From contig CALXNA010000016.1 of NCBI GenBank assembly GCA_944389615.1, positions 1 through 64,000 of the forward strand: a DNA stretch of 64,000 nucleotides, written 5' to 3'. Under the pieces are notes generated by a model. That model searched no databases and was not told where the DNA came from. It saw nothing but the letters and a program-made list of their open reading frames with translations. This document shows, in pieces, positions 44,450 to 53,302 of this stretch. Both the position numbers and the translations under genes were made by a program. Numbering within the stretch: the first letter of the stretch is position 1; each line of letters opens with the position of its first letter. Source of the DNA: an uncultured Anaerobiospirillum sp. Its GTDB lineage: Bacteria; Pseudomonadota; Gammaproteobacteria; Enterobacterales; Succinivibrionaceae.

Positions 44450-45070
44450 TCAGGCGGCGGTGACATTGATGCTGATGTGATGGCAGGTCTGCTTGTTGAT
44501 CTTCACCGGCGCGCCGCTTAAGTGAAGGCCGCAGATCAGGACTTGGCGCACGGCGCTGACTTCAAGCAGCGCGCTAAAGCCCGGAGCGCAGGAGATCTCG
44601 TTGCGCCCTTGGCCGCACAGCTCGACGTCGTGGATGTGCTGGAGCGTGAGAGCGCTGTCGCTTAAGGCCGAGGCGGCCTTGGTGATGTGGAGGTTGGCTC
44701 CGGCCAAGAGCTTGAGGCGAATGTTGGAGGGCAGCGCAAACTGCTCGCAGCTGTAGCTTCCGGCTGGAATGATGACTTCACAGGCAATCTGCGGGCAGAC
44801 CTGCGGCTTGGGCGCTCCGCCCTCGGTCTCGTAGGCCGCTTGCGCGCTGTGGGCGCGCCGCTCGGCCTGCGCTTGGGCCTTTTCGGGGGTGAGGGTAAGG
44901 CAGTCGGTGATGTGCTTGGCGTAGAGCGCCGCGGTGATCATGCCTTCAACGGAGCGGGCATACTGCGTGGCCGCAGCCAAGGCGGCGTTGAGCGCGCCTT
45001 CTGGGGCGTCTTGGTAATCAGTTACGACGAAAGTCTTAGCAACCGGAACCTTGGTGGTATCAAGCTCCAT
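44450..45070 (-). CDS. Small protein with a pectin-lyase-like beta-helix segment
   Basis: The 206-residue product has a helical first half and, from about residue 105, strands resembling the opening turns of right-handed beta-helix proteins: 'CEVIIPAGSYSCEQFALPSN' then 'IRLKLLAGANLHIT', 'LTLQHIHDVELCGQG'. Polygalacturonases start this way, but their catalytic repeats are absent, and there is no signal peptide. It may be a truncated or repurposed relative. AAAGGAG lies seven bases before the ATG at 45070; the longer frame to 45115 is not needed. Confidence 0.55.
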   Translation of the reverse strand: MELDTTKVPVAKTFVVTDYQDAPEGALNAALAAATQYARSVEGMITAALYAKHITDCLTLTPEKAQAQAERRAHSAQAAYETEGGAPKPQVCPQIACEVIIPAGSYSCEQFALPSNIRLKLLAGANLHITKAASALSDSALTLQHIHDVELCGQGRNEISCAPGFSALLEVSAVRQVLICGLHLSGAPVKINKQTCHHISINVTAA

Positions 45071-45400
45071 AGCACGCTCCTTTTGTTTATGACCGAGTAC
45101 AGGGCATTGTAGCACGCAAAGAAAGTGCCGCTTTGCGCGCTGCGCGCACGCAGGCCAGAGCGCCGCGGGCGGGCAACTGGCGCTGCGGGCGTGTCAGTCC
45201 CGCGCTGTGGGCGGTGGGGCTTGTAGCTAGGGCGTAGCTTGTGGGGCGTTTGGCATTTTTTGCCGGGCAGGCCGCGCACGGCCCCCGGCGTGACATATAA
45301 TGCCCCCAGCGCCGCAAGGCGCGCAGCTTAGGTTTTAACTTTTGCCAACTGAACGCCCCTGTGCGATACGCTCGGTTGGAGCGCGAGAAGCCCCCTTTTT
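45071..45400. other. Divergent region ahead of pgsA
   Basis: A perfect TATAAT lies at 45296-45301, about 100 bp ahead of pgsA on the plus strand, with no good -35 box at the right distance. The rest is GC-rich with no gene. Confidence 0.45.
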
Positions 45401-46042
45401 ATGTACAACCTGCCCAATATCCTGACCATCCTCCGCGTCATCCTTATCCCGGTCTTTGTGGGTCTGTTCTACTACCCCACGCCGCGCAGCAACCTCTTTG
45501 CCGCGATTGTCTTTGTGGTGGCAGCCTTGACCGACCTCTTGGATGGCTATCTGGCCCGCAAGTTAAAGCAGACCACCAAGTTTGGCGCCTTCTTAGACCC
45601 GGTGGCCGATAAGATCATCGTGTGCACGGCCTTAGTCTTGATCGTGGAGTACTACTCGGTGCACGTGGGCGACTTTTTCCCGCACATGAACCTCTTAGTC
45701 TCGATCCCTGCCATGGTCATCATCGCCCGTGAGATCGTGGTTTCGGCGCTGCGCGAGTGGATGGCGGAGATTGGCCAGCGCGCGCAGGTCGCAGTTAACT
45801 GGGTCGGCAAATGGAAAACGACCATTCAAATGGCCGCGATCGCATTATTAGTCTGGCGTGTCAACGATCCGATGATTTATGCTGCGATTGGCTTGTTGAT
45901 CTTAGCGACCATTTTGACCATCTGGTCGATGGTGATGTACTTGAAGGTGGGCTTGGCGCACATGTCCGAAGGTCAGGACATCGCCAAGAGTACGCCGGAT
46001 GTGGTCAGTAGCGATAAGGTCAGCAGCGATCAGAAGATCTAA
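45401..46042 (+). CDS. pgsA: CDP-diacylglycerol--glycerol-3-phosphate 3-phosphatidyltransferase
   Basis: The 213-residue inner-membrane enzyme makes phosphatidylglycerophosphate, the first step toward phosphatidylglycerol and cardiolipin. It has the CDP-alcohol phosphotransferase motif D-G-x2-A-R-x8-G-x3-D-x3-D in 'DLLDGYLARKLKQTTKFGAF' plus 'LDPVADK'. 'NLPNILTILRVILIPVFVGLF' at the start and several later hydrophobic spans match PgsA. Length is typical, with a short Ser/Asp tail. A terminator follows 6 bp after the stop. Confidence 0.94.
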   Translation: MYNLPNILTILRVILIPVFVGLFYYPTPRSNLFAAIVFVVAALTDLLDGYLARKLKQTTKFGAFLDPVADKIIVCTALVLIVEYYSVHVGDFFPHMNLLVSIPAMVIIAREIVVSALREWMAEIGQRAQVAVNWVGKWKTTIQMAAIALLVWRVNDPMIYAAIGLLILATILTIWSMVMYLKVGLAHMSEGQDIAKSTPDVVSSDKVSSDQKI

Positions 46043-46047
46043 GAGAG

Positions 46048-46073
46048 AAAGGGCGCTCAGTGAGCGCCTTTTT
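46048..46073 (+). terminator. Terminator of pgsA
   Basis: AAAGGGCGCT, loop CAGTG, AGCGCC, then TTTTT. Confidence 0.88.
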
Positions 46074-46077
46074 CGTG

Positions 46078-46410
46078 TCAGATGCACTTGATGGGCTTGG
46101 GCAGCCCGGCGAGTTTGGCGGCACTTTTGGCCGCGCCGTCAGGGAAGAGAACGGCCAGCTTCACCGAGTCGGCCAGTTCCGCATGGCCTTCTTGGCGCAA
46201 GAGCTTGATTAAGCCGCGCATCGGGGGCGTGGTCTCGTACTCATCGTAGTAACGTTGTACCGTGGCGATGACGGTCAGATGCTCCGCCGTGAGCGTAAGG
46301 CCCATGCTCTGGGCGAGGGCGTCGCGCAGCTCAGGACTCCAGTCAGCGCGATGCTCAAGATAGCCCTCGGCGTCGGTGGCGATGGTGCGCCCGGCAAACT
46401 CAAAGGCCAT
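46078..46410 (-). CDS. tusE: TusE/DsrC sulfur-relay protein
   Basis: The 110-residue protein accepts sulfur from TusBCD and passes it to MnmA for 2-thiolation of tRNA wobble uridine. The DsrC/TusE ending 'AGLPKPIKCI' carries the active Cys109, and 'ATDAEGYLEHRADWSPELRD' is the usual start. The second C-terminal Cys of DsrC is absent, so it is the TusE type. It lies 39 bp downstream of ribA on the same strand. Confidence 0.92.
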   Translation of the reverse strand: MAFEFAGRTIATDAEGYLEHRADWSPELRDALAQSMGLTLTAEHLTVIATVQRYYDEYETTPPMRGLIKLLRQEGHAELADSVKLAVLFPDGAAKSAAKLAGLPKPIKCI

Positions 46411-46449
46411 GGTGTTAGTCCTCGCAGGCCATGTTACCTTCCATGGCCA

Positions 46450-47061
46450 TTAGTCTTGGTGATGGAGCAGGTGACCCATCTTGTGCTCTTTAGTGCGCAG
46501 ATAGGCTTCGTTGTACTTGTTCTCGCCGTACTCGAGTGGCTCACGGGCGACCACCTCGATGCCATGCTGCGAGATGTCGTCGATCTTGGCTGGGTTGTTG
46601 GTCATCAAGATGATCTTGTCAAAGCCCATGGCGCGCATCATCTCAGCGCACAGACTATAGCGACGGCCGTCAGCCGGGAAGCCTAAGCGCAGGTTAGCCT
46701 CCACCGTATCTAAGCCCCCGTCTTGGAGCTTGTAGGCGGCAATTTTGTTAAACAAGCCGATGCCGCGGCCTTCTTGGCGCATATAGAGGAGGGCACCACG
46801 CCCTTGCTCTGAGATCTTACGTAAGGCGGCCTCCAGCTGGAAGCCACAGTCGCAGCGCAGCGAACCTAAGGTATCGCCGGTAAGGCATTCTGAGTGGATG
46901 CGGGTTAAAACCGGCTCAGGACTTTGCAGATTACCCGTGTAGATCACCGCATGCTCCCGCATCTGCTTGTCACGGAATACGGTGATGTTAAACATGCCAA
47001 AGCGACTTGGCAGCAGGGCGCTGGGGCTACGATCTAAAATTTCGCTTTCAGCCACGACCAA
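46450..47061 (-). CDS. ribA: GTP cyclohydrolase II
   Basis: The 203-residue enzyme opens GTP to start riboflavin synthesis. Zinc ligands are visible in 'HSECLTGDTLGSLRCDCGFQ' (three Cys), and the GTP-binding 'YMRQEGRGIGLFNKIAAYKL' and 'DTVEANLRLGFPADGRRY' follow, then 'MTNNPAKIDDISQHGIEV'. There is no DHBP synthase domain, so it is the stand-alone RibA type. The start is either TTG at 47061 or GTG at 47055; no ATG precedes the conserved region. A minus-strand -10 box (TATAAT) lies at 47152-47157. Confidence 0.94.
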   Translation of the reverse strand: MVVAESEILDRSPSALLPSRFGMFNITVFRDKQMREHAVIYTGNLQSPEPVLTRIHSECLTGDTLGSLRCDCGFQLEAALRKISEQGRGALLYMRQEGRGIGLFNKIAAYKLQDGGLDTVEANLRLGFPADGRRYSLCAEMMRAMGFDKIILMTNNPAKIDDISQHGIEVVAREPLEYGENKYNEAYLRTKEHKMGHLLHHQD

Positions 47062-47366
47062 TTACCTATGCCTGATCTTACAAACTAAACCAAACTCGCG
47101 CGCAGCGGTCTGCGCAGACGGTGCGCCGATGGGCCCGCGCGTGCGGCCCTCATTATACACAAAGGGCATGGCCCGTGCTTGGTACGCCCCGCGCCGCCGC
47201 GCGGCGCCGCTCCCAGCACATGGCGCCGTGGGGCGCGGCCAGCGCCGCGGCGGGCTAAAGCGTGATGTGCGGCTTTGCCACGTCCGGGCAAAGTTGTTAC
47301 ACTTGAGCCCCAGAGCGGCCCGCTGCGGGCAGCAAGCATTTTCTCGTTCAGACTTAAGGAAGATCC
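47062..47366. other. Divergent promoter region between ribA and cmk
   Basis: It contains a minus-strand TATAAT at 47152-47157 for ribA and the cmk promoter at 47275-47303. The rest is GC-rich. No FMN-riboswitch-like sequence was seen ahead of ribA. Confidence 0.5.
47275..47303 (+). promoter_or_regulatory. Sigma70 promoter of cmk
   Basis: TTGCCA (47275-47280) and TACACT (47298-47303) are 17 bases apart, about 60 bp before the cmk start. Confidence 0.6.
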
Positions 47367-48038
47367 ATGGCTAAGGCCTTTGTCATTGCAGTTGATGGTC
47401 CCGGTGGTGCTGGTAAGGGCGAGTTAACTCGCCGTCTGGCCCATGCTTTAGGTTATGACCTGCTCGATTCGGGCGCGATCTATCGCGTCTTGGCGTACGC
47501 TGCCCGTAAGGCGGGCCTTGCCATGTTCGATGAGGATTCCTTGGTGCAAGAGGCCCAAGTCTTAAGCTTGAGCTTCAAGGTCGAAGACGATGGCGTCCAC
47601 GTCATGTTAGGCCATGAGGATGTCACCAAGGCCATTCGCACCGAAGAGTGCGGCTTAAATGCGAGCAAGGTCGCGGCCCACCCCTTAGTACGCCAAGCCC
47701 TGCTGCAGCGCCAGCGCGACTTCCGTCAAGAGCCGGGCCTCGTCGCCGATGGCCGCGATATGGGTACGGTCGTATTCCCTGATGCGCAGGTGAAGATCTT
47801 CTTAGACGCCTCCGCTGAGGTGCGTGCCCAGCGCCGCAAGCTCCAGCTTGAGCAAGCGGGCAAAGAGGCCGACTTTGACCTCATCTTAAAGGAAATTACT
47901 GAGCGCGATGAGCGTGACCGCAATCGCCCGGTCGCTCCGCTCAAGCCAGCTGAAGATGCCTTGGTGCTCGATTCGACCAATCTGAGCATCGAAGAGGTCT
48001 TCAATACGGCTATGGACTACATCAAGTCCAAGCAGTAG
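47367..48038 (+). CDS. cmk: Cytidylate kinase
   Basis: The 223-residue enzyme phosphorylates CMP and dCMP with ATP. The P-loop is '[17 protein letters not shown]' (residues 8-24), followed by '[15 protein letters not shown]', '[16 protein letters not shown]' and the lid '[20 protein letters not shown]'. In the usual GPAGAGKGT(V/S) loop, Glu replaces Thr after GKG here; Ser/Thr at this position is common, so this is a small departure. AAGGAAG precedes the ATG. Confidence 0.95.
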   Translation: MAKAFVIAVDGPGGAGKGELTRRLAHALGYDLLDSGAIYRVLAYAARKAGLAMFDEDSLVQEAQVLSLSFKVEDDGVHVMLGHEDVTKAIRTEECGLNASKVAAHPLVRQALLQRQRDFRQEPGLVADGRDMGTVVFPDAQVKIFLDASAEVRAQRRKLQLEQAGKEADFDLILKEITERDERDRNRPVAPLKPAEDALVLDSTNLSIEEVFNTAMDYIKSKQ

Positions 48039-48140
48039 GAGCGTCACATCTAAGCAGTAGGAGCGCCCTAAGCCTAGCCTGAGAGAGGAGGGTTAGGATA
48101 GGGGGAGTGTTCTTGTCAGAGATCAGTAAGGAGTAAGGCG

Positions 48141-49109
48141 ATGCAAGCATCGGGTGTAGCACTAAGTCAAAGTGAGACCAGTCGGGGCCACAAGCGCGGG
48201 CGTGCGCTCTTGGTCGCTTTGCTCCTTGCGGGCATGCCGCTTATGACCACCGGCTGTGGTGCCTTGCTCTTAGGCGGCGGAGCCGCAGGCGGGGCGGCGG
48301 TGGCTCAAGATAGCCGCAGCTTCTCGACCATGGTCTATGACGATGGTATCGAGCAGAAGGGCTATGAGATCTTAAAGTCCAATAGCTTGCTCTCGCAGCC
48401 TGAGGACACCAGCATCTCGATCACCTGCTTTAACGGCAACGTGCTCATCACCGGTCAGACGGTCAACCGCGACTACATCAAGTGGGTGGTCAAGGAGATC
48501 GAAGGCCTTGAGCATGTGCGCAAGGTTTACAACTACGCCACCTTGCAAAAGCCTGTGCCTGCGAGCGTCGTCTCCAGCGATGCCTTGATTACCTCCAAGG
48601 TCAAGACCCAGCTCTTGTTTGGTAAGGACATCTCCTCGAACCGCTTCAAGGTCATCACCGAGAACGGCAATGTCTACCTGATGGGCATTGTCACCAAGGA
48701 TGAGAGCGTGCGCGCCATCAACAAGATCTTGGAGATCAGTGGCGTGCGCCGCGTCTACCACATCTTCGACTACATCGAGGAGCAAAAGTACCAAGGCAAT
48801 GGGGCTAACGACGAAGCGGACATCTTAGTCTCGCCGCAAAAGCGCGGGCAAAGCAATTACAACCGCCCGGTACGTAGCTCGACCTACCAAGACTATAGCA
48901 ACTCCGACGGCACTTACGCTCCGCAGCAGCGCTATGGCGCTTATGACCAGCAGCGCTCTTCGACCTATGTCCCACCAGTGGAGCAGTCGCAAAACGGCGG
49001 CGCTTACATCATGGACGAGTCTGCGCCGCAAAGCCAGCAGGTAACGCCGAGCTCGGGCCCTGCCTCCTCGGGCCCTGCCTCCTTGTTGGCCCCAGCTGAC
49101 CAGTACTAA
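48141..49109 (+). CDS. dolP: DolP-like outer-membrane lipoprotein with two BON domains
   Basis: The 322-residue product has a lipoprotein signal ending LMTTGC (lipidated Cys39). Two BON domains follow: the first around 'SISITCFNGNVLITGQTVNR', the second around 'RFKVITENGNVYLMGIVTKD'. DolP (YraP) keeps the outer membrane intact and binds anionic phospholipid. E. coli DolP has 191 residues; this protein adds about 100 residues of Tyr/Gln/Ser-rich tail after 'IFDYIEEQ'. AAGGAG lies a few bases before the ATG. It is alone, not next to diaA as in E. coli. Confidence 0.88.
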   Translation: MQASGVALSQSETSRGHKRGRALLVALLLAGMPLMTTGCGALLLGGGAAGGAAVAQDSRSFSTMVYDDGIEQKGYEILKSNSLLSQPEDTSISITCFNGNVLITGQTVNRDYIKWVVKEIEGLEHVRKVYNYATLQKPVPASVVSSDALITSKVKTQLLFGKDISSNRFKVITENGNVYLMGIVTKDESVRAINKILEISGVRRVYHIFDYIEEQKYQGNGANDEADILVSPQKRGQSNYNRPVRSSTYQDYSNSDGTYAPQQRYGAYDQQRSSTYVPPVEQSQNGGAYIMDESAPQSQQVTPSSGPASSGPASLLAPADQY

Positions 49110-49322
49110 GACCTGCCGCGTTGCGGCGTTTCGACCAACCTCTTGGTGCAGTGACAAGCGTAGGGCGATTGCTCTGCGCTTTGTCGCATCTGGGATGCGT
49201 GGAGCGTGATCGCAATTTTGCTAAAATAGGGGGCATAGGATCATTGCTCAAACGTAGGCGCCAAGTGGGCGGTACTTGGGGCTTGCCCGTGGGCGATGGA
49301 GGGGACGGCAGAAGGGTGTGAG

Positions 49323-51002
49323 ATGACTCGAGAAAGCTCGTTATATATCGTTGATGTCTTCGTGCCCAATCCGGGCGAGCCCGAGAGTGCGCTGGAGCTT
49401 ACGATCTTGCGGGTGATGGATTCTGACACCTTGCCCCAAGTCTATGTGCACACCTACATCCGCCCTGAGCCTCATATCGCCAACCGCATCCACTGGAATG
49501 TTGCCGCCAACTTCGGGATCGACCGTGCCCAGATCATGGGCTCAGATTACCCCACGCTCCATGAGCTCATCAAGGCTGACTACCTGCGCGATAAGTTTGT
49601 GGTGTGCTGGTGCTCAAGCTTAGAGCCGCTGCAGACCATCGTGGCCAATGCCCACCACTGCTATAGCCTCATCAATATGTGGCAGGAGGTGTTTGAGGGC
49701 GACGAAGACGCAGGGCAGATCTCAGAGCTCTCGCAGATGCTTGACTATATGGGGCTGCCGCCCCATGACAGCAGCAATTGCCACTACACCAAAGCGATGA
49801 AGCGCTGCCGCGCCCAGATTGCCATCTGGCTCTATCTCTTTGCCTGCCGCCGCCAAGAGCTCCGTCCCGCGCGCGGCTTTAACGCCTGCTCCAAGACGGT
49901 CTTTTGGCCCATCGATAACATCAACGACCCGTGGCATGACCCTCATGCCAAAGAGTTGACCGATATCCCGCCGCGGGCCATCTGCGACTACTTCTCCGAG
50001 CGTCTACCGGAGTACGTGCCATGGCAGCGGGTGCGCCTCTATGGCGACGATTGGCGCTTTCAGCGTGAGCGCATCTTTGAGGTTAAGCTCGGCGAGCAGG
50101 ATGCGATGCTCGACTTCATCTTCTACAAGCTCTTTGAGTTGCCCAAGCGCTTGATGATCTTGACCTACTACGCCTTGTGCCAAGAGCGCACCAACTATGC
50201 GCGCCTCATTGCCTTGCACCAAGGCCAGTTCAATACCATGAGTACCTCGATCAAGGAGGATTTCACCGCCTTCGTCATCGCGCACTTGACTGACTTCTTG
50301 CTGACTCAGCAAAAGCACGATTTGATCCGCGCCTTGGTTAAGCAGGCGCTGCAATCGGACTATGATCAGCTTTCCGTTAAGATCGACTTCGATGAGATCT
50401 ACCAGACCTACGAGCAGCGCAAGCGCGATAAGGAGCGCGCCAAGGGCAGCTATTACAATCACATCTACCGCGAAGACGAAGACCAGACCTTCGTGCGTGA
50501 GCGCCTCGAGTCTAACCACAACATCATCTGGTACCGCGAAATCCGCATGCGTGATCGGGTCATGCTGCGCCACTTCACCATCTGCGGCAATGACAATGAG
50601 CGCGATGAGTGCATCGATCATATCAATGCCAAGATTGAGGAGCTCATTGGCCTTGCGCAAAACCCGATGGCCCCGTGCTGGCTCAATCCCAAGCTCAAGA
50701 CGTGGATTGAATGCATCACCGGCTTTGCTTGGAGCGAGCTTGACCATGTGCCGCGGCCGAGCGACGCGCCGTCCTTGACCGCAGCGCGCAATACCATCCG
50801 TGACATCATCGCGCAGAGTTCGCGCCCGTACTACAACTCCTACATCAGCAACTTAAAGCAGGTCATTGCCGCGATCAATGAGACCCAAGAAGGGGAGCGC
50901 AACGTCCTCGTCTTCTCGTTTCAAGGGATCTCCTACAAGTTTGATGTTGACAAGAGCTCCAATGGCACCGGCTTGCTTGCTAAGATCCGCCAACTCTTCT
51001 AA
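49323..51002 (+). CDS. Unknown protein, possible degenerate DnaQ-like exonuclease N-domain
   Basis: The 559-residue product is the first gene of a three-gene operon with umuD. Residues 1-180 follow the order of a DnaQ/RNase T fold: 'LYIVDVFVPNPGEP' at the first strand, 'HWNVAANFGIDRAQIMGSDY' with 'PTLHELIKADYLRDKFVVCW' like the second block, and 'HYTKAMKRCRAQIAIWLYL' at the last helix. The catalytic acids are largely missing: the first strand has Asp but no paired Glu, and the H-x4-D motif reads H-x4-M. The remaining 380 residues are helical and highly charged, with no family I know. The short frame extension to 49296 is not needed. Confidence 0.5.
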   Translation: MTRESSLYIVDVFVPNPGEPESALELTILRVMDSDTLPQVYVHTYIRPEPHIANRIHWNVAANFGIDRAQIMGSDYPTLHELIKADYLRDKFVVCWCSSLEPLQTIVANAHHCYSLINMWQEVFEGDEDAGQISELSQMLDYMGLPPHDSSNCHYTKAMKRCRAQIAIWLYLFACRRQELRPARGFNACSKTVFWPIDNINDPWHDPHAKELTDIPPRAICDYFSERLPEYVPWQRVRLYGDDWRFQRERIFEVKLGEQDAMLDFIFYKLFELPKRLMILTYYALCQERTNYARLIALHQGQFNTMSTSIKEDFTAFVIAHLTDFLLTQQKHDLIRALVKQALQSDYDQLSVKIDFDEIYQTYEQRKRDKERAKGSYYNHIYREDEDQTFVRERLESNHNIIWYREIRMRDRVMLRHFTICGNDNERDECIDHINAKIEELIGLAQNPMAPCWLNPKLKTWIECITGFAWSELDHVPRPSDAPSLTAARNTIRDIIAQSSRPYYNSYISNLKQVIAAINETQEGERNVLVFSFQGISYKFDVDKSSNGTGLLAKIRQLF

Positions 51003-51013
51003 GAAGGTACATT

Positions 51014-51451
51014 ATGACCCAAGACCGCGTTAAATCTTTTGGCTTGGTGCCACCGGCGCAAAGCCATTTGGAGCTGCCGGTAGCCTGCGAGAGTATCCCG
51101 GCGGGCTTTCCCTCGCCTAATGGGGGCTACATCGACGGCAACTTAGACGTCAATCAGTTCCTCGTGAGCCACCCTTCGTCGACCTACGTCTATCAGGTCA
51201 CGGGCGATTCCATGATCGAAGCGGGCATCATGCCCGACGACTTCGTCTTGGTGGACTCGAGCATCCAAGTGCGCTCAGGCGATGTGGTCGTGGCTTCGAT
51301 CGATGGTGAGTTTACGATCAAAAAGCTCGAGGTTGGCCCACCACCGCGCTTGGTGCCGTGCAATTGCCTCTACCAGCCGGTGCAAATCGACGAAGGCGCT
51401 GAGGTCACCATCATTGGCCCGGTAATCAGCGTCATCCGTAAGTATCACTAA
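51014..51451 (+). CDS. umuD: UmuD-type S24 auto-protease
   Basis: The 145-residue protein is close in length and layout to UmuD. 'IPAGFPSPNGGYIDGNLDVN' contains the self-cleavage site (Ala30-Gly31, where UmuD has Cys-Gly). 'QVTGDSMIEAGIMPDDFVLV' holds the nucleophile Ser66 and 'GEFTIKKLEV' the general base Lys103. UmuD cuts itself on RecA filaments and then joins UmuC as polymerase V. No umuC follows; instead a DNA-binding-like protein starts 14 bp downstream, and the previous gene ends 11 bp upstream. Confidence 0.88.
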   Translation: MTQDRVKSFGLVPPAQSHLELPVACESIPAGFPSPNGGYIDGNLDVNQFLVSHPSSTYVYQVTGDSMIEAGIMPDDFVLVDSSIQVRSGDVVVASIDGEFTIKKLEVGPPPRLVPCNCLYQPVQIDEGAEVTIIGPVISVIRKYH

Positions 51452-51465
51452 CCTAGGGAGCTGCC

Positions 51466-52695
51466 GTGACCACGAAGAGTACTGCCCGTAGCACCAAGAG
51501 CACCACCAAGCAAAGGGCCCAGCCCGATGCGCCCAAGCGCGGCCCGGGCCGTCCGCGCAAAGATCCGGGCGAAGTGAAGCGCCAAGTCGCCTTTTTCCTC
51601 AACGATGAAGAGCGCAGCATGCTCAAGGAAATGGCGCGGCTGTGGGGCTGTACCACGTCGCAGTTCTTGGCCAACTTGGTGCGCGAGACCTATCGTTCGC
51701 GGCGCTACATGAAGGGCTTCAGTCGCTTAAGCCAAGAAGAGCGCGCCGACCTCATCTCCCAGCGCCAGACCACCTCCTTTATCACGGCCTGCCGCGAGAA
51801 GACCGCGATGCAGCGCAATATCGATCGCCGCATGGGCATGGATCGCAGCCTGACCAACGTCATGGTCATAGCCGCGCCGCAGGCGGTGACGCAGCGCGCA
51901 GTGCGCGAGAGCGCCACTGAGGTGACTGACGGCATCAACATCCCCGGCATCTACTGCAAGAACTTAGGCGATGTCTGGATTGTGCCGTACGGTCAGCTCT
52001 ACCGCATCTCGGTGGTGGAGATCATACAGTATCCGTGCTATGCCTCGGTGCTCGATTATTTCGCCGGTAAGCGCATCGCCCCGGGCCTCTTGAGCGACTT
52101 CATTGAGCGCCAACACGACTTCCAGCTCTCCTCGATGGGCGAGAAGGCGGTGCAAGAGCGCCTTGCCAAGGTCTACGGCACCATGCGCTACCCGGTCAAG
52201 GAGAGCTTTGAGCTCAAGCGCCGCGAGCGTATGCTCGCCGAAGCCCAGCAGAGCATGGAGCAGGCCCTGCGCGATCTGACCTCCAGTGGCTCAGCCCTCG
52301 ATCAGATCTACCAAAACGCCGCCCAAGAGGCTGAGGCCTTCGAGTCCAGCGCCGCCGCGCCCGACCTCGCCCCGGCCCCCGCCGTGTCGGCCGCCCCGGC
52401 GCCTGTAGGTGCGCCGGAAGTCCCGGCCGCGCCTGCAGCGTCGACGTCTGACGGTGCGGGCGCGGCCGCGGTGGGCTCCAAGAACGAGCCTGAGCAGTCT
52501 GCGCCTGAGAACCAGCCGCAACCAGAGTCGGCGCAATCTGCGGCGCAATCTGCGGCGCAGGTTGAGGCCGCCAAGCCGCAGGTTGAGGCCGCCAAGCCGC
52601 AGCTTGGGGTCGCCAAGCCGCAGCTTGAGGTCGTAGTTGACGCGGCAGAAGAGGATGAGGCGCCGTTTCTTGCCGAGGTCGAGGATCCGAGCTAA
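51466..52695 (+). CDS. AT-hook/ribbon-helix-helix-like protein in the umuD operon
   Basis: The 409-residue protein starts at a GTG after GGGAGC. It has a basic N-terminus with an AT-hook core ('KRGPGRPRKDPG'), then 'KRQVAFFLNDEERSMLKEMA' and 'RLWGCTTSQFLANLVRETYR', which looks like a ribbon-helix-helix DNA-binding domain. A globular region follows ('VWIVPYGQLYRISVVEII'), then a long Ala/Pro/Glu tail with heptad repeats 'VEAAKPQ'. The family is not recognised. Position directly after umuD suggests a DNA-repair or regulatory role, which is inference. Confidence 0.6.
   Translation: MTTKSTARSTKSTTKQRAQPDAPKRGPGRPRKDPGEVKRQVAFFLNDEERSMLKEMARLWGCTTSQFLANLVRETYRSRRYMKGFSRLSQEERADLISQRQTTSFITACREKTAMQRNIDRRMGMDRSLTNVMVIAAPQAVTQRAVRESATEVTDGINIPGIYCKNLGDVWIVPYGQLYRISVVEIIQYPCYASVLDYFAGKRIAPGLLSDFIERQHDFQLSSMGEKAVQERLAKVYGTMRYPVKESFELKRRERMLAEAQQSMEQALRDLTSSGSALDQIYQNAAQEAEAFESSAAAPDLAPAPAVSAAPAPVGAPEVPAAPAASTSDGAGAAAVGSKNEPEQSAPENQPQPESAQSAAQSAAQVEAAKPQVEAAKPQLGVAKPQLEVVVDAAEEDEAPFLAEVEDPS
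52557..52632 (+). repeat. 21-bp tandem repeat coding for (V/L)xxAKPQ
   Basis: The unit GCCGCCAAGCCGCAGGTTGAG and its variants recur three to four times in frame near the 3' end of the AT-hook gene, preceded by TCTGCGGCGCAA copies (52536-52560). Confidence 0.75.
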
Positions 52696-53302
52696 AAGCG
52701 TTAGCTCACTAGCATTTTGGCGATATTTGCCAGTGCACCGGTGAGGCGCTGTAATAAAATTAGTGCAGTTCAGGCCCATGGTGGGTCGAAACTGGCGCTG
52801 CCTCTTGCAGCCTAACACCACGTCAGCTGACTTTAGATCTCCCCAAGGAAGTACTCGTTCCCCGTTAACTTTTGTCCTCTGCGCTACGACTGGGCGGTGC
52901 CCGGACGCTCAGGGAGCTTAGGGTAGCTGTGCCCCTTGAGTTTGCCCGGAGATGTCCCCATGTTAGAGCATGGGACGCAAGATGTTGCAACCAAGTTTTG
53001 GGATCTTCTTGAGGCAGGTGCGTGCTCTTAGGTCAAGTGTGCCGAGCGTGCCTTTTTGCAACTATAATAGGTCAGGCAAGACCAGCGCCCCGGTAATGCG
53101 ATAGCTTTTTGCGTCCTCAGGTGCACGGTGCCTAGAAGTATGGCGCTAGTGCTACAATAGTGCCGTCGCAGGCTGCATCGCTACTTCGTCTAACTGTTTG
53201 TCAAGCTTGCACATTGGCCCTAGGTCACCTTGATGCTTGGGCTGGGCCCAAGTAATTCGCAGCTTAGTGTTAGACTAGGTAAAACTTTCTAAGGAGCTTT
53301 CA
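52696..53302. other. Intergenic region between the umuD operon and the DhaM-like gene
   Basis: No gene is seen in these 607 bp. TATAAT lies at 53063-53068 and CTACAATAG near 53153-53161 as possible -10 boxes, neither with a good -35 partner. A long leader for the DhaM-like gene is possible. Confidence 0.4.

Noticed and set aside
49722..50747. Antisense frame of up to 247 codons opposite the DnaQ-like gene
   Set aside because: Shadow of a real gene; it has no ribosome site or known motif.
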